This document shows positions 49,101-57,104 of a DNA stretch of 63,440 nucleotides, one piece after another. Under the pieces are notes generated by a model. The model worked only from the letters and a program-made list of their open reading frames with translations, was not told the DNA's origin and did not search any database. This DNA is from a virus: the IMG/VR virus record IMGVR_UViG_3300047509_000062, positions 1 through 63,440 of that record; one strand, written 5' to 3'. Positions within the stretch are counted from its first letter, which is position 1. Every line of letters begins with the position of its first letter. The position numbers and the translations under genes are program-made.

Positions 49101-49415
49101 GGCCCGGTGCTTCTATCAACTACAGTTTCAACCCTGAAGGTAAACGCTACCGCAGTTCCGTGGAATATCGAAGGTCATTGCACATTCCTGACAATAGGGA
49201 CGAGTGCCACCGCATATTGCTGGGGAATGCTTAGGATTACAAATGCCGCAGGCGTATTGCTGAATGTGTTTCTGACGCCAACCGCAATCCCCATCACCGG
49301 ACTCGACACCACGACCATAGGCGGAACGGTGGAGGGCTTCACGACGCAGTGGGGCACATTTGCCACCGGGGATTCCATCATCGCCGACTATCTTGTGTGG
49401 TCGGTTCCAAACTGA
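46158..49415 (+). CDS. Tail spike-like protein with N-terminal signal peptide, 1085 aa
   Basis: MFRGWAFLAGLLCLLVSLAA is a clear Sec-type signal. The mature part is a long beta-rich protein with a right-handed-helix look: HTPNCIYLPAGKYLTKPLNV, where an active-site-like spike domain begins, and IDNYQTYYVRGRSIGVEGDA. It is rich in cysteine (about 20), unusual for a cytoplasmically assembled phage spike and consistent with export. One G-x-GYT module lies near residue 330. Two bases after the previous stop. Confidence 0.75.
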   Translation: MFRGWAFLAGLLCLLVSLAADGQVAQTGDVTIGHPPVWEFNGVIGDAGPPTNGILTGVGVTNNSVTGFCQNSHPITQPYVELCFGVTDSIGQITLQGVNEATPGMQLCINGTCYPLPPAGGGGAILNARQIVTGTTDSGITADGIIFWDSASTGAKTETLYTCNAGTKGYSIVVADEIGTAGTYPINIVAAGGNTIFGVAQAPVQANFGSTKVICDGVSNWQAVPTPLNAVFNWINIQAPVYGAVSDEDDSTTCTWTASVKSITCPNKTFSAANVGQTLAIDYAGSSFHAFVTKFTGFTSTHVMALQDAPTTGGTLTHVTAFGKPAVQGTGYTIGATLSLVCGAGCAQINQAQGVVNAITAVSATDAVAGSGGTASATCVLTGTTGTALAGQLFQANVTLNGSGNMGAGSVINSISRPGVYTAGMTDITQEPVTAASNCGALTGVKLNVVMGVYNVYAKTSTGFYSALTCSGSTAYSTTSSDSGTGATVNCNTMPAAARWGTDNTAAFTAAMTTQNTFSVAHTPNCIYLPAGKYLTKPLNVAVNGYGCVLGDAQFQSTIFLIPNTAGDFFQAVDCGNNGALQNQGGTFTYSDDAFPNKAGSRFAGFTIIGMRSSSTIQNGLMFAGRCQWVTIDNYQTYYVRGRSIGVEGDASGSPFGSLLETAISNTRFENGGDPGTVGASPQGTNGIPMVDLAAVGSTSGANNLHIWAMRIFHPFGPGVVIRSCAAADNAHLIVLTDSHFEQSGQDGTTATGDLLQLGDNNCTGETFPTITGGTVAGTANLSVAGVTAANNTFNNMIAGYAAIHLEGITGTPGSTNANNNFSGNIVGTGSSLGAGIKQDAGRNNSYTFSENAPSDYGIIFQSTPNASQNGANNFYNGLGLGTEANVNANIEAALQPTGNNPVSYPTYTTSPGHPLGQFYIQTVGVANAAGGNNSMVGSGVGGSDLGANYAVVGTNMDFYAAGEYSSAASPGSLVFNWKFGGPVLLSTTVSTLKVNATAVPWNIEGHCTFLTIGTSATAYCWGMLRITNAAGVLLNVFLTPTAIPITGLDTTTIGGTVEGFTTQWGTFATGDSIIADYLVWSVPN

Positions 49416-49425
49416 GGCAAGCGAC

Positions 49426-50205
49426 ATGATGAAGCGGCTAATTCTCTCCTTCTGTGCCTTCTGGATGATGGCTGTGCAAGCGGCGGCGCAGCAGCAAGTC
49501 ATTCCTATGGTCGTGAACGGGTCCAATCCGGCCATCAAATGCCAACTCAGTTCATCTTGCCCCATTCCAACCACGGCAAGCGGCTCATTCTCGTCTGCCA
49601 GCGTAGGAACAAACAACGCTACTGCTCCGGGGTCGTCCGACCAGATCGGCTCTCAGGACGGTTCGGGCAAATTGCAGCCCGCGAGTTCGACAAATCCGAT
49701 ACCAGCCACCGATGCCACCACGCACACCAATCAAACCGTTGTGCAGGCGGCTCCGTCTGCCGCAACTCCCGGCACGGTCAATTTCGAAGAGCCTGTCGAT
49801 GTCAACGGGGCGCAGCCGAATTATAGCACGCCTGTAGGCACCTATCCAACGCCTCAGACGGCATCGACGGCAGGAATAGCCGAAGGAGCCTCAACGTCTG
49901 TCGAATCAGGTCATGCGATCAAGGGCAGCGCCGGAATGCGTTACGACATTCAGGTGACTGCGGGAGCCAGTGCAGGAAATTTGATGATCTTTAATTCGAC
50001 AACGGTTCCCGGAGACGGCGCAGTAACGCCAGTGAGATGCGTATCTGTTGGAGCCAATACCACCGTAGATATAGGCGCAAGCGGCGACCCGCCATCATAT
50101 CATTCGACAGGCATATCTGTTGCGTTTTCCACACCAGCAGGCTCGGCGGCTTGTCTAACGAAAACGGCCTCAGCAACCGCATTCTTCTCGTGGAAGGTGC
50201 AGTGA
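49426..50205 (+). CDS. Predicted secreted protein, 259 aa
   Basis: MMKRLILSFCAFWMMAVQAA, then AQQQVIP, is a typical signal peptide with AxA cleavage. The mature chain is Thr/Ser/Ala-rich (ATDATTHTNQTVVQAAPSAA) with a compact end (TGISVAFSTPAGSAACLTK). Start fixed by the short gap after the spike gene; it ends in a TGATG overlap with the next gene. Confidence 0.7.
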   Translation: MMKRLILSFCAFWMMAVQAAAQQQVIPMVVNGSNPAIKCQLSSSCPIPTTASGSFSSASVGTNNATAPGSSDQIGSQDGSGKLQPASSTNPIPATDATTHTNQTVVQAAPSAATPGTVNFEEPVDVNGAQPNYSTPVGTYPTPQTASTAGIAEGASTSVESGHAIKGSAGMRYDIQVTAGASAGNLMIFNSTTVPGDGAVTPVRCVSVGANTTVDIGASGDPPSYHSTGISVAFSTPAGSAACLTKTASATAFFSWKVQ

Positions 50206-50819
50206 TGCGCGGTATATTCGCCCCCCTTCTGGCGGCTCTCTTTTGCACGTCGTCATTCGCAGACGAGATTTCGAACAGCGTCCCGATTCCTCTCCCGGCA
50301 ACTTCTGTATCAGGTTTAGCCGCTAGTGCCACAACCGATACGACTAATGCGGCCAATATCGCCTCTGGTTCCCTCCCAATCGGGCGCGAGATCGCCAACG
50401 CTACCTTTCAGGGCACAACCGTTACTGTAGCTCCGAACAGCACAAGCGTTTTCACGATGGGCGGGTTTACCGGGGCGCTCACTCCGACGCGAACCGGCAA
50501 GATTCTGGAATGCTTCTCGGGGTGGATTACCAATTCTGCCGTGACCGTCGATGAAGGGCTGATTATTCAGCTCTCGCATGGTACTGGAACCGCTCCGACA
50601 GCGAATGCGACTCTCACCGGCACTCAGGACGGGGCGCAGGTTACGGGCTCTATTCAGGTAGCCGCTACCGCTGCCGCCGATGTCAACATTCCAATAAGCA
50701 TGTGCGCAGTCGTGACCGGGCTTGCCATAAGCACTGCCATCTGGATCGATGTTGCATCCAAGGGCCTTACGAACACGACAAACACGCTTCACGGCACTCT
50801 ATCGGCTATTGAACTATGA
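50205..50819 (+). CDS. Predicted secreted protein, 204 aa
   Basis: MRGIFAPLLAALFCTSSFAD is a signal peptide. The mature part is an all-beta sequence (TSVFTMGGFTGALTPTRTGK; GLIIQLSHGTGTAPTANATL), a jelly-roll-like pattern seen in small phage and bacterial surface proteins. Begins in the stop of the previous gene and overlaps the next by ATGA. Confidence 0.7.
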   Translation: MRGIFAPLLAALFCTSSFADEISNSVPIPLPATSVSGLAASATTDTTNAANIASGSLPIGREIANATFQGTTVTVAPNSTSVFTMGGFTGALTPTRTGKILECFSGWITNSAVTVDEGLIIQLSHGTGTAPTANATLTGTQDGAQVTGSIQVAATAAADVNIPISMCAVVTGLAISTAIWIDVASKGLTNTTNTLHGTLSAIEL

Positions 50820-52801
50820 GACGGTTTCTCGCTGCACTGTTGTTCGTATTCGCGGCTCTTCCGGCCTATGCCGCTGGCAACGACTGGCCCGCGCTGGAAT
50901 TTCATTTCGCCTACGACCCAGATGCGCTGGCGTATTTCAGCGCGCTTTCCTCGAATGGCTGCGCGGCTCCAAGTGGGCAATTCAAGAACGCCTTCAATAA
51001 TTACGTCATCGGCGAGAAGTCGAACGGGTTCTGGGGCACGCAGGCGATGGGGTATCTGTTTACCACGACAGATTCCTGCACGGCTGCGGTCAATATATAT
51101 CAGCCCGTCCTCTACAAGGTCACATGGAACGGCTCACCTACGTTCACGGTCGCGACAGGATTAAAAGGCGACTCTGCAACCATCGACGGCGATACGAATA
51201 TAAATGAGAACGCAATTCCTCTTCTGGCGCAGAACAATTCGCACATTGCGATATGGTCGGCGGCAAATCAGACCAATCTTCTTGGGCAGTCGGCAGGAAC
51301 GATAGTGCAGTTCTATTCGAACGGCGGCTCCAACAATCTTAACACCCGCTGCACTACCTCAACGACCGTCACGGACACAGGAGGCGGAACGGCGGGGCTC
51401 GGCTATTGCGACCGGACTGACTCGGCACATGTGACGACCGGCAAGAACGGCATTGTCCTGTCCAATAATGTCGCCAGCACGTCCGTAGCCCCACAAGCGC
51501 AGCACATGCTGATTTGCCGTAGCGCTGCGGTATTTTGCGCAAGCACTGCGAATATCCTGTTCGTGGAAGTGGGAAGCGCAATATCGAACGAGCAGCTTCA
51601 CTATAACGACGTGAATACGATGCTCGCCGCCATCCAGACTGGCGCTCCTCCAAATCCTGACCAATGCAACGGCGTCGGCAGCGATCCATGCCTGCCGGCG
51701 TATTTCACAGGCTCAGGTGGGGGAACCAATCAGGCTACGGTTGTTGCCGGAACGCTTGCTGTCTCAGCTCATGCGCCATTGCCGAAAGACAACACGATAG
51801 ACCAGACGACGTTCAAGTTCTTCCCGGCCACGATGTTCGAGGGCTCAAACCCGCGTTCCAATGCGAACAGCACCTATTTGAACGGCGGCGGCGTCGGATA
51901 TTTCTCATGGGCGTATCGCAGCAATGGTGTTGATGCCACGCGGGTTGTCACGCCGAATCCTGTAACGCCTATTCAATACTACACGACCGGCGGCAAGAAC
52001 TATCAATGTCTCGTGCCGATGAGTTCGATTGCAAAAGCGGACGCCGCCACCCAAGCGCGAATCGCATGGGCTATCGGCTATCCGGCGCACGATGTCAGCG
52101 GCTTCGGCTATCTCGATCTCACAGAGGCGCAGGGAATCGCTGATGCGCATGTGCTGTTCTATGATTCGGTCGATGGAACACCTAACCTCGCGGACCAAAT
52201 CCAGACGCTATGCACGGATATCACTACCTATCCCGGCTATGCGGCACTCCCTAATGATTACGTCGTACTGCCATACGGGCAGCTCTCGACGCTCTCGACC
52301 ACACCGAAAGATGTCATGGTCGATTGGGAAGTGCAGGAAGGTCATACGTGCGCACAGACGACGGCGCAGATGACAAAGCTCGCATCCATCGTGCATTCGA
52401 AGAGCATGAACTTCGTCGTCTATACCAATCCTCTGGATGCTGGAACATCGCCCTATAACGGCTGGTGTTTGAATGGAGCGGCGGGGGCCAATCTCGATAC
52501 CGTACAGGCGCTGGTCGATTACTTCGGCATCATGTTGTTAGACGGTAACAAGATTGGCACGGTTCAACAGGAACTCGCCTACGCAGTGGCCGGATTTTCG
52601 AGCATCAACTATGCGAAGACCATGCTTATCCCACTTATCAACAAGATCACGGTCTCGGATGCGACCTATCTCCGAAGCCAGATCGTCGCCAACAGCATCG
52701 GTCGCGTCGATATATTCCTGAACGGGGCGATACCGGGAGGCCAATGCTCACGTCCCACGAACGAGAAGATCGGAACTCTTATCGGGATAGCGACGTGCTG
52801 A
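50816..52801 (+). CDS. Predicted secreted large protein with glycosidase-like C-terminus, 661 aa
   Basis: MRRFLAALLFVFAALPAYAA gives a signal peptide with a classical AYA cleavage. The mature protein has a beta-rich N-terminal half (CSTTTDT...; YLFTTTDSCTAAVNIYQPVL). Its C-terminal ~250 residues alternate strands and helices, including DVMVDWEVQEGHTCAQTTAQ, MNFVVYTNPLDAG and VQALVDYFGIMLLDG, resembling a TIM-barrel hydrolase. Many cysteines. Two bases before the endolysin gene. Confidence 0.7.
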   Translation: MRRFLAALLFVFAALPAYAAGNDWPALEFHFAYDPDALAYFSALSSNGCAAPSGQFKNAFNNYVIGEKSNGFWGTQAMGYLFTTTDSCTAAVNIYQPVLYKVTWNGSPTFTVATGLKGDSATIDGDTNINENAIPLLAQNNSHIAIWSAANQTNLLGQSAGTIVQFYSNGGSNNLNTRCTTSTTVTDTGGGTAGLGYCDRTDSAHVTTGKNGIVLSNNVASTSVAPQAQHMLICRSAAVFCASTANILFVEVGSAISNEQLHYNDVNTMLAAIQTGAPPNPDQCNGVGSDPCLPAYFTGSGGGTNQATVVAGTLAVSAHAPLPKDNTIDQTTFKFFPATMFEGSNPRSNANSTYLNGGGVGYFSWAYRSNGVDATRVVTPNPVTPIQYYTTGGKNYQCLVPMSSIAKADAATQARIAWAIGYPAHDVSGFGYLDLTEAQGIADAHVLFYDSVDGTPNLADQIQTLCTDITTYPGYAALPNDYVVLPYGQLSTLSTTPKDVMVDWEVQEGHTCAQTTAQMTKLASIVHSKSMNFVVYTNPLDAGTSPYNGWCLNGAAGANLDTVQALVDYFGIMLLDGNKIGTVQQELAYAVAGFSSINYAKTMLIPLINKITVSDATYLRSQIVANSIGRVDIFLNGAIPGGQCSRPTNEKIGTLIGIATC

Positions 52802-52802
52802 G

Positions 52803-53231
52803 ATGAACCAGATTGCGATTGATTTTATCAAAGAACGGGAATCATGTCGGCTCGTAGCCTATGCGGATTCTGGCGGCGTGCAGACTATCGGCTGGGGCGC
52901 AACGGGGCCTGAGATATATTCTGGCACCGTCTGGACACAGCAGCAGGCAGATGATCGTCTCGCTGCCGATGTTGGGAAGGTCGAAAGCTCAGTGTCTGTG
53001 CTTGTCGCATCCGTTCGGCTCGGGCAGCATCAAATGGCGGCGCTGATTTCCTTTGCGTATAATGTTGGGGTCGGAGCGCTGAGTGGATCACACCTTCTGC
53101 AATTCGTTCTGGAGAAAAACTGGATCGAAGCTGCCAAGGCGTTCATCCAATGGGATCACGTCGGCAAGATGGAAGTCAAAGGGCTTTTGAAGCGCAGGCT
53201 GCTTGAGGCCGCGCTGTTTCTGGAGGATTAA
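52803..53231 (+). CDS. Endolysin, GH24 lysozyme
   Basis: 142 aa. E13, D22 and T28 in FIKERESCRLVAYADSGGVQ form the E-x8-D-x5-T catalytic triad of T4-type lysozymes. WTQQQADDRLAADV and MAALISFAYNVGVGALSGSH continue the family pattern. No signal or anchor, so it needs the holin to reach peptidoglycan. Directly followed by the holin gene. Confidence 0.93.
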   Translation: MNQIAIDFIKERESCRLVAYADSGGVQTIGWGATGPEIYSGTVWTQQQADDRLAADVGKVESSVSVLVASVRLGQHQMAALISFAYNVGVGALSGSHLLQFVLEKNWIEAAKAFIQWDHVGKMEVKGLLKRRLLEAALFLED

Positions 53232-53594
53232 ATGCCAAGTGACGGCCTACTCAAAGCAATTCTTCTCGGCCTCCTTCGCCAATTCGGCGGCTGGCTTGCA
53301 GGCATCCTCATTGCCCACGCTGGAATCACGCTCGCGAAATACGGGATTTCATCCGATACCGCAAGCCAGCTTGTAATCGAGGCCGTTGCCGCAATCGGCA
53401 TGACAGGGTTCGCCTTCGTCTATTCGGTAAAGGACAAATACGCGGTCGCCGGAAAGATCATCGATGTTGCGCAGACTGTCGCGAACGATCCGACGCTAGG
53501 CCCAAAGATCGCAAAAGCCGTGAACGCGGACATTCAGGGCAAAACGCTGCCGCCTTCGCAAACGCTTGTGCAACTCACCAAGGCGGTTCCGTGA
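53232..53594 (+). CDS. Holin-like membrane protein, 120 aa
   Basis: Two hydrophobic segments (GGWLAGILIAHAGITLAKYG; LVIEAVAAIGMTGFAFVYSV) followed by a charged tail (VKDKYAVAGKIIDVAQTVAN). The layout matches the holins found beside GH24 lysozymes in rhizobial phages. Starts at the base after the endolysin stop. Confidence 0.8.
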   Translation: MPSDGLLKAILLGLLRQFGGWLAGILIAHAGITLAKYGISSDTASQLVIEAVAAIGMTGFAFVYSVKDKYAVAGKIIDVAQTVANDPTLGPKIAKAVNADIQGKTLPPSQTLVQLTKAVP

Positions 53595-53623
53595 GCCGCT
53601 GATTAACTCGGCAGGGGATACGT

Positions 53624-54118
53624 ATGTCAAAGCTAGACGCAAAGCATTTGAGATCAGTGCTTAATTATGATCCGATCACTGGATTGTTTGTTTGGCGAAA
53701 GAGTGGTGCTGGGCACCGAAGCAATTTCTTAGCCGGTAGTGACAAATCCCACCAGTACAGCAGAATCGCGGTTAGTGGGCACCTGTATTATGCCCATCGC
53801 CTTGCGTGGCTCTACATGACTGGAGAATGGCCGCCAAGTGATATAGATCACATCAATGGCATAAAAACTGACAATCGTATAAGAAATCTTCGTGTTGCAA
53901 CTAGAAGCCAAAATATTGCTAATTCTAGGACTGCGACGACAAACTCCTCCGGATTTAAAGGGGTGCATTGGGAAGCGGTACGCTCGAAATGGAGAGCACA
54001 GATAGTAGTTGACGGTAAAAGGAAATGGAGCGCTCGTTTTGACACTCCGGAGGCAGCGCACGCGGCATATATAGATGCCGCAGTAGAATACTTCGGAGCA
54101 TTTGCTAGAAGCGGATGA
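53624..54118 (+). CDS. HNH endonuclease with AP2 DNA-binding domain
   Basis: 164 aa. LNYDPITGLFVWRKSGAGHR opens the family. YYAHRLAWLYMTGEWPPSDI and DHINGIKTDNRIRNLRVATR hold the HNH core (DH, N). SGFKGVHWEAVRSKWRAQIV is the AP2 domain. A typical homing endonuclease; it separates the holin from the next lysis-type gene and is richer in A/T than they are. Confidence 0.9.
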   Translation: MSKLDAKHLRSVLNYDPITGLFVWRKSGAGHRSNFLAGSDKSHQYSRIAVSGHLYYAHRLAWLYMTGEWPPSDIDHINGIKTDNRIRNLRVATRSQNIANSRTATTNSSGFKGVHWEAVRSKWRAQIVVDGKRKWSARFDTPEAAHAAYIDAAVEYFGAFARSG

Positions 54119-54119
54119 C

Positions 54120-54572
54120 ATGCCTGACCAGTGGAATTTCGACACATTCAAGGAATATGTGGATGAGGCTTTCGCTGCAAAAGACCTTCGGGACAGCCAG
54201 CGATTTGAGGCTCAGAAGGAAGCCCTCGCTGCCGCTCTCGCCGCTGCCGAGAAAGCCAATATCACTGCCCTTGCTGCTGCCGAGAAAGCCGTCACCAAGG
54301 CCGAAGTTGCCGCTGAAAAACGGTTTGACGCCGTTAATGAATTTCGGCGCACTCTGTCCGATATCGTTGCTACGTTCATGCCACGAGCCGAAACGATGGC
54401 GTTGATCGGGGCGCTTACGAAAGACGCGGACCTGAACAGGGGACGGCTCGACAAGATTGAGGGAAGCGGTGGTGGAAAGCACGATCTTGGCATCATCATA
54501 TTTGCTGTCTGTGCTGCGGCTTTCGGGTTTGTCAGTTCGTTGGCGGCTATTTGGACGATATTCCATAAATGA
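54120..54572 (+). CDS. Coiled-coil protein with C-terminal membrane anchor, 150 aa
   Basis: Long Ala/Glu/Lys heptads (AALAAAEKANITALAAAEKA), then LGIIIFAVCAAAFGFVSSLA as a single transmembrane helix. May be an additional holin or an anchor protein. Start at 54120, one base after the HNH stop. Confidence 0.7.
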   Translation: MPDQWNFDTFKEYVDEAFAAKDLRDSQRFEAQKEALAAALAAAEKANITALAAAEKAVTKAEVAAEKRFDAVNEFRRTLSDIVATFMPRAETMALIGALTKDADLNRGRLDKIEGSGGGKHDLGIIIFAVCAAAFGFVSSLAAIWTIFHK

Positions 54573-54778
54573 GCGATCGCGGCCCTCCTCGACCAAACGG
54601 CGACACGGAACTGCGAAAACTACAGCGCCGGCTTGATAAGCTCGAATACGACCTTGCGGACTTCAAGCAGCAGCATCGGGCCGATATGGATAGCGTAAGG
54701 CAAACCGTCGAATCCAAGGAGCGGGTTGTGGTGGCGCTCCACGAGAAAATTGACGAACTCAAGCGGTCTGGAAAGTGA
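54569..54778 (+). CDS. Small coiled-coil protein, 69 aa
   Basis: GDTELRKLQRRLDKLEYDLA, then QQHRADMDSVRQTVESKERV; a continuous amphipathic helix. ATGA/GTGA overlaps with its neighbours. Function unknown. Confidence 0.65.
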   Translation: MSDRGPPRPNGDTELRKLQRRLDKLEYDLADFKQQHRADMDSVRQTVESKERVVVALHEKIDELKRSGK

Positions 54779-55062
54779 ACCAAGTGGCCGAGCAGAACAT
54801 TACCGAAAACGGCATGAGACGCGGCTTCGAACAGGTCATCACCTACCTCATTGGTGCCGGCATCGTCGGCATCATCATCTCGCTATGGGCGCTCAACAGC
54901 ACGGTATCCCGGCTTGACGACCGGACCCAGGTACAGGCTTCGGCCATGTCCCAGATGGCGCAGGACGTGAGCAAGCTCACAAGCGATGTGGGGGTTCTGA
55001 CGGGGCGGCTTGAGCAATACGCGAACGACAACCAGCGCCCGGAAGCGGCTAAGAAGCGATGA
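54775..55062 (+). CDS. Membrane-anchored coiled-coil protein, 95 aa (GTG start)
   Basis: FEQVITYLIGAGIVGIIISL is a membrane helix followed by a coiled coil (DRTQVQASAMSQMAQDVSKL). GTG at 54775 overlaps the previous stop. The layout is like an inner-membrane spanin or a T4-rIII-like accessory, but no outer partner lies next to it. Confidence 0.65.
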   Translation: MNQVAEQNITENGMRRGFEQVITYLIGAGIVGIIISLWALNSTVSRLDDRTQVQASAMSQMAQDVSKLTSDVGVLTGRLEQYANDNQRPEAAKKR

Positions 55063-55074
55063 GCGAGTGCGGCA

Positions 55075-55398
55075 ATGCGCCTGACTGATCTTGATCCCCG
55101 CTGGCTTGTCAAAGATGGGAAGCGTGTCGGCTTTATGTTCAAATCTCCAAAGGTAGACAGTGGATATTTCCAAAGCTGCCTCTCGGTCGCTATGCCAAAG
55201 CGCGAGCAATTCCGATTGTTCGAGGCCGCTGTTGGCGAAGACGAGTATAAGGTGCAGCCGTGTAAGCCTGAATTTGCGTGGACAATCGCTGGCGGAATAG
55301 ACGCCGCTACGTTTGAGACGATGACTGTAACGCCTTCGCTAGACGGAAGTGCTGGCGGTCTCTGGCACGGCTTCATTACGAACGGCGAGATAAAATGA
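55075..55398 (+). CDS. DUF6527-like protein, copy 1, 107 aa
   Basis: MRLTDLDPRWLVKDGKRVGF at the start and VTPSLDGSAGGLWHGFITNG at the end are characteristic of the DUF6527 family in phages. It lacks the usual cysteine cluster. A relative follows directly. Function unknown. Confidence 0.65.
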   Translation: MRLTDLDPRWLVKDGKRVGFMFKSPKVDSGYFQSCLSVAMPKREQFRLFEAAVGEDEYKVQPCKPEFAWTIAGGIDAATFETMTVTPSLDGSAGGLWHGFITNGEIK

Positions 55399-55760
55399 AA
55401 CTCTCCAACCTTGTGCCACACTGGATACATCCGGGCCAATGGTCCGCGCAATCTCCGCCGTTCTATATTGGTGTATCGTTCTTGTGCCCAAAGTGCTCGC
55501 CGAATGCTTGTCCAACATGCGGATATAATCTAAACAGACGAGTTGCGGTGTCTTTTTGGCCTCCCATTGATCCAGAAGAGAGCGAGAAGAAATATGGGAT
55601 CGAGCTACCGCACGAAGGATATGCAGAGCGCGTGCGAGGCGATACGTTCGCAACTCTGACGCTTGAACAGATAATTACTGTTCGTCATGAAAACCCGGAG
55701 CATACATTCACCTTCATGCTGCGCGACGGTGCTCTTGATGAACGTTTGGTGCAAAGATGA
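55395..55760 (+). CDS. DUF6527-related protein, copy 2, 121 aa
   Basis: MKLSNLVPHWIHPGQWSAQS opens similarly to the preceding gene and is followed by a zinc-type CPKCSPNACPTCGYN. The C-terminus (TFTFMLRDGALDERLVQR) has diverged. ATGA overlap with copy 1; a tandem duplication is likely. Confidence 0.6.
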   Translation: MKLSNLVPHWIHPGQWSAQSPPFYIGVSFLCPKCSPNACPTCGYNLNRRVAVSFWPPIDPEESEKKYGIELPHEGYAERVRGDTFATLTLEQIITVRHENPEHTFTFMLRDGALDERLVQR

Positions 55761-56011
55761 GCGATCCTGTACAAGTAGAGGCTACGGGGAACGCTTCGGC
55801 GGTCTCGATACGGCTTGTGGCGATGGACAAACCTTTTTTCATTGCCCTCGCGGTCACGCTCGCGATTGGCGCCGGCGTCATGGCGTTCTGGGCAGAACGC
55901 GAGGCGCGGCTTGCGGAATATTACGCAATCGATCTTGAGATGAAGATGGCTCAAGCGGGAATGCATCCGCCTCCCGATCCTTGGCGGAAGGACACAGGAG
56001 AGAAGAAATGA
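55757..56011 (+). CDS. Single-pass membrane protein, 84 aa
   Basis: KPFFIALAVTLAIGAGVMAF is one membrane helix, followed by a charged cytoplasmic or periplasmic tail (EREARLAEYYAIDLEMKMAQ) and a Pro end. Coupled by ATGA overlaps. Function unknown. Confidence 0.65.
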   Translation: MSDPVQVEATGNASAVSIRLVAMDKPFFIALAVTLAIGAGVMAFWAEREARLAEYYAIDLEMKMAQAGMHPPPDPWRKDTGEKK

Positions 56012-56196
56012 GCGGCGGCGGCGGAATAATTATCATCGGAGCGAAAAACAGCCAAGGGACTCCCATGTCCCCGACCCTGAACAATGGACCGGCGAAGGTG
56101 CAGAAGGTCATCAATCTGTGCGCCGCGTCCAGCGACCCGGACGTGATTGCGGTATGCAATAGCCTGCAAACGGCTGTCACTTACGCCGAGTCGTAG
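56008..56196 (+). CDS. Hypothetical protein, 62 aa
   Basis: MSGGGGIIIIGAKNSQGTPM, then VINLCAASSDPDVIAVCNSL. A glycine-rich start and two cysteines. GGAGAGAAG-type ribosome site just upstream. Not recognised. Confidence 0.6.
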   Translation: MSGGGGIIIIGAKNSQGTPMSPTLNNGPAKVQKVINLCAASSDPDVIAVCNSLQTAVTYAES

Positions 56197-56258
56197 CCAT
56201 CGGGGCATCTCGCGCGTTGTGACATAGCGGGCCTTTGCGCCCAAGGAGCGTACTAGCC

Positions 56259-56471
56259 ATGTCTCTCATCGGAATTATCGTTCTTCTCATCGTTGTGTGT
56301 GTTGTCATATGGGCAGCCCGCGCCATTCTCACCGCGTTCAACGTGCAAGACCCGATCAAAACCGTTGTTTGGGTTTTGATCGTCCTTGTATGCGTTCTCG
56401 CGTTGGCGGACCAGACGGGTATCCTTGGCGGCGGCGGCTTCCATCTTGGCAGGCTTGGCGGCTGCTCGTAG
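56259..56471 (+). CDS. Two-helix membrane protein, 70 aa
   Basis: MSLIGIIVLLIVVCVVIWAA and TVVWVLIVLVCVLALADQTG are two membrane helices; the end is Gly-rich (GGGGFHLGRLGG). ATG at 56259 is preferred over an upstream in-frame ATG, with AAGGAG upstream. A small phage membrane protein of the 'LlgllivvIvlcvi' type; function unknown. Confidence 0.65.
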   Translation: MSLIGIIVLLIVVCVVIWAARAILTAFNVQDPIKTVVWVLIVLVCVLALADQTGILGGGGFHLGRLGGCS

Positions 56472-56511
56472 CCGTCTCGCAATCGTCGCGTTCGGGGCGT
56501 AAGGTGTGCCG

Positions 56512-56970
56512 ATGGACCTTGACCATTTCGAGAAGCGCCTATTTCGCGCGCTCGACAGAATTGAAGAACTTCTCGAATGTCGCCGGCACAGGCCGCGCCG
56601 GGACATTTGCTACACTATCGCAGCCGGCCCAAAGGGATACACGACCATGTTGAATTTGGAACCCGGCGAATCCGGGACAGTCATCGCTACCTATCAGGAC
56701 ACGAATCAGAACCCTCCCGTGTCGCTTCCTCTGACTTCTCCGGCGAGCGCGACCGTGGACAACCCGTCCATCACGCTCACGCAGGTCAAGGATGGCACCA
56801 CGGACGGCATTGCGACTTGGACAGCACTCGCCGCTGTCGGATCGACCCCGGGGCCGTTTACGGTCACGAGCGCTGCTACAGGCCCCAATGGACCAATTCC
56901 CGGAACCTACGGCGGCGCGATCATGGCACCCGGCGATAATAGCGTGGTGATGTCCTCGACCGTCCCTTGA
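56512..56970 (+). CDS. Protein with C-terminal Ig-like beta domain, 152 aa
   Basis: An N-terminal helix (DLDHFEKRLFRALDRIEELL) joined to an Ig-like stretch (NLEPGESGTVIATYQDTNQN; ITLTQVKDGTTDGIATWTAL). AAGG 7 nt before ATG 56512. It is the last gene before a strong terminator. Phage Ig-like proteins often bind polysaccharide or decorate the capsid. Confidence 0.65.
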   Translation: MDLDHFEKRLFRALDRIEELLECRRHRPRRDICYTIAAGPKGYTTMLNLEPGESGTVIATYQDTNQNPPVSLPLTSPASATVDNPSITLTQVKDGTTDGIATWTALAAVGSTPGPFTVTSAATGPNGPIPGTYGGAIMAPGDNSVVMSSTVP

Positions 56971-57032
56971 CCCCATCGCCCGATGCTGCCCATGATGGCG
57001 CGGATGCAAACCCCTTAATCACCCCCAAACTG

Positions 57033-57057
57033 ACCCGCCGCGTTGGCGGGTTTTTCT
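57033..57057 (+). terminator. Rho-independent terminator of the late operon
   Basis: ACCCGCC (57033-57039), loop GCGTT, GGCGGGT (57045-57051), then TTTTCTTT. A textbook terminator and the strongest one I see in the right half. Confidence 0.9.
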
Positions 57058-57104
57058 TTGCTCCCGGCTTGTAATTCCAAATAATCGGCGCATCATTACC
57101 CCGT

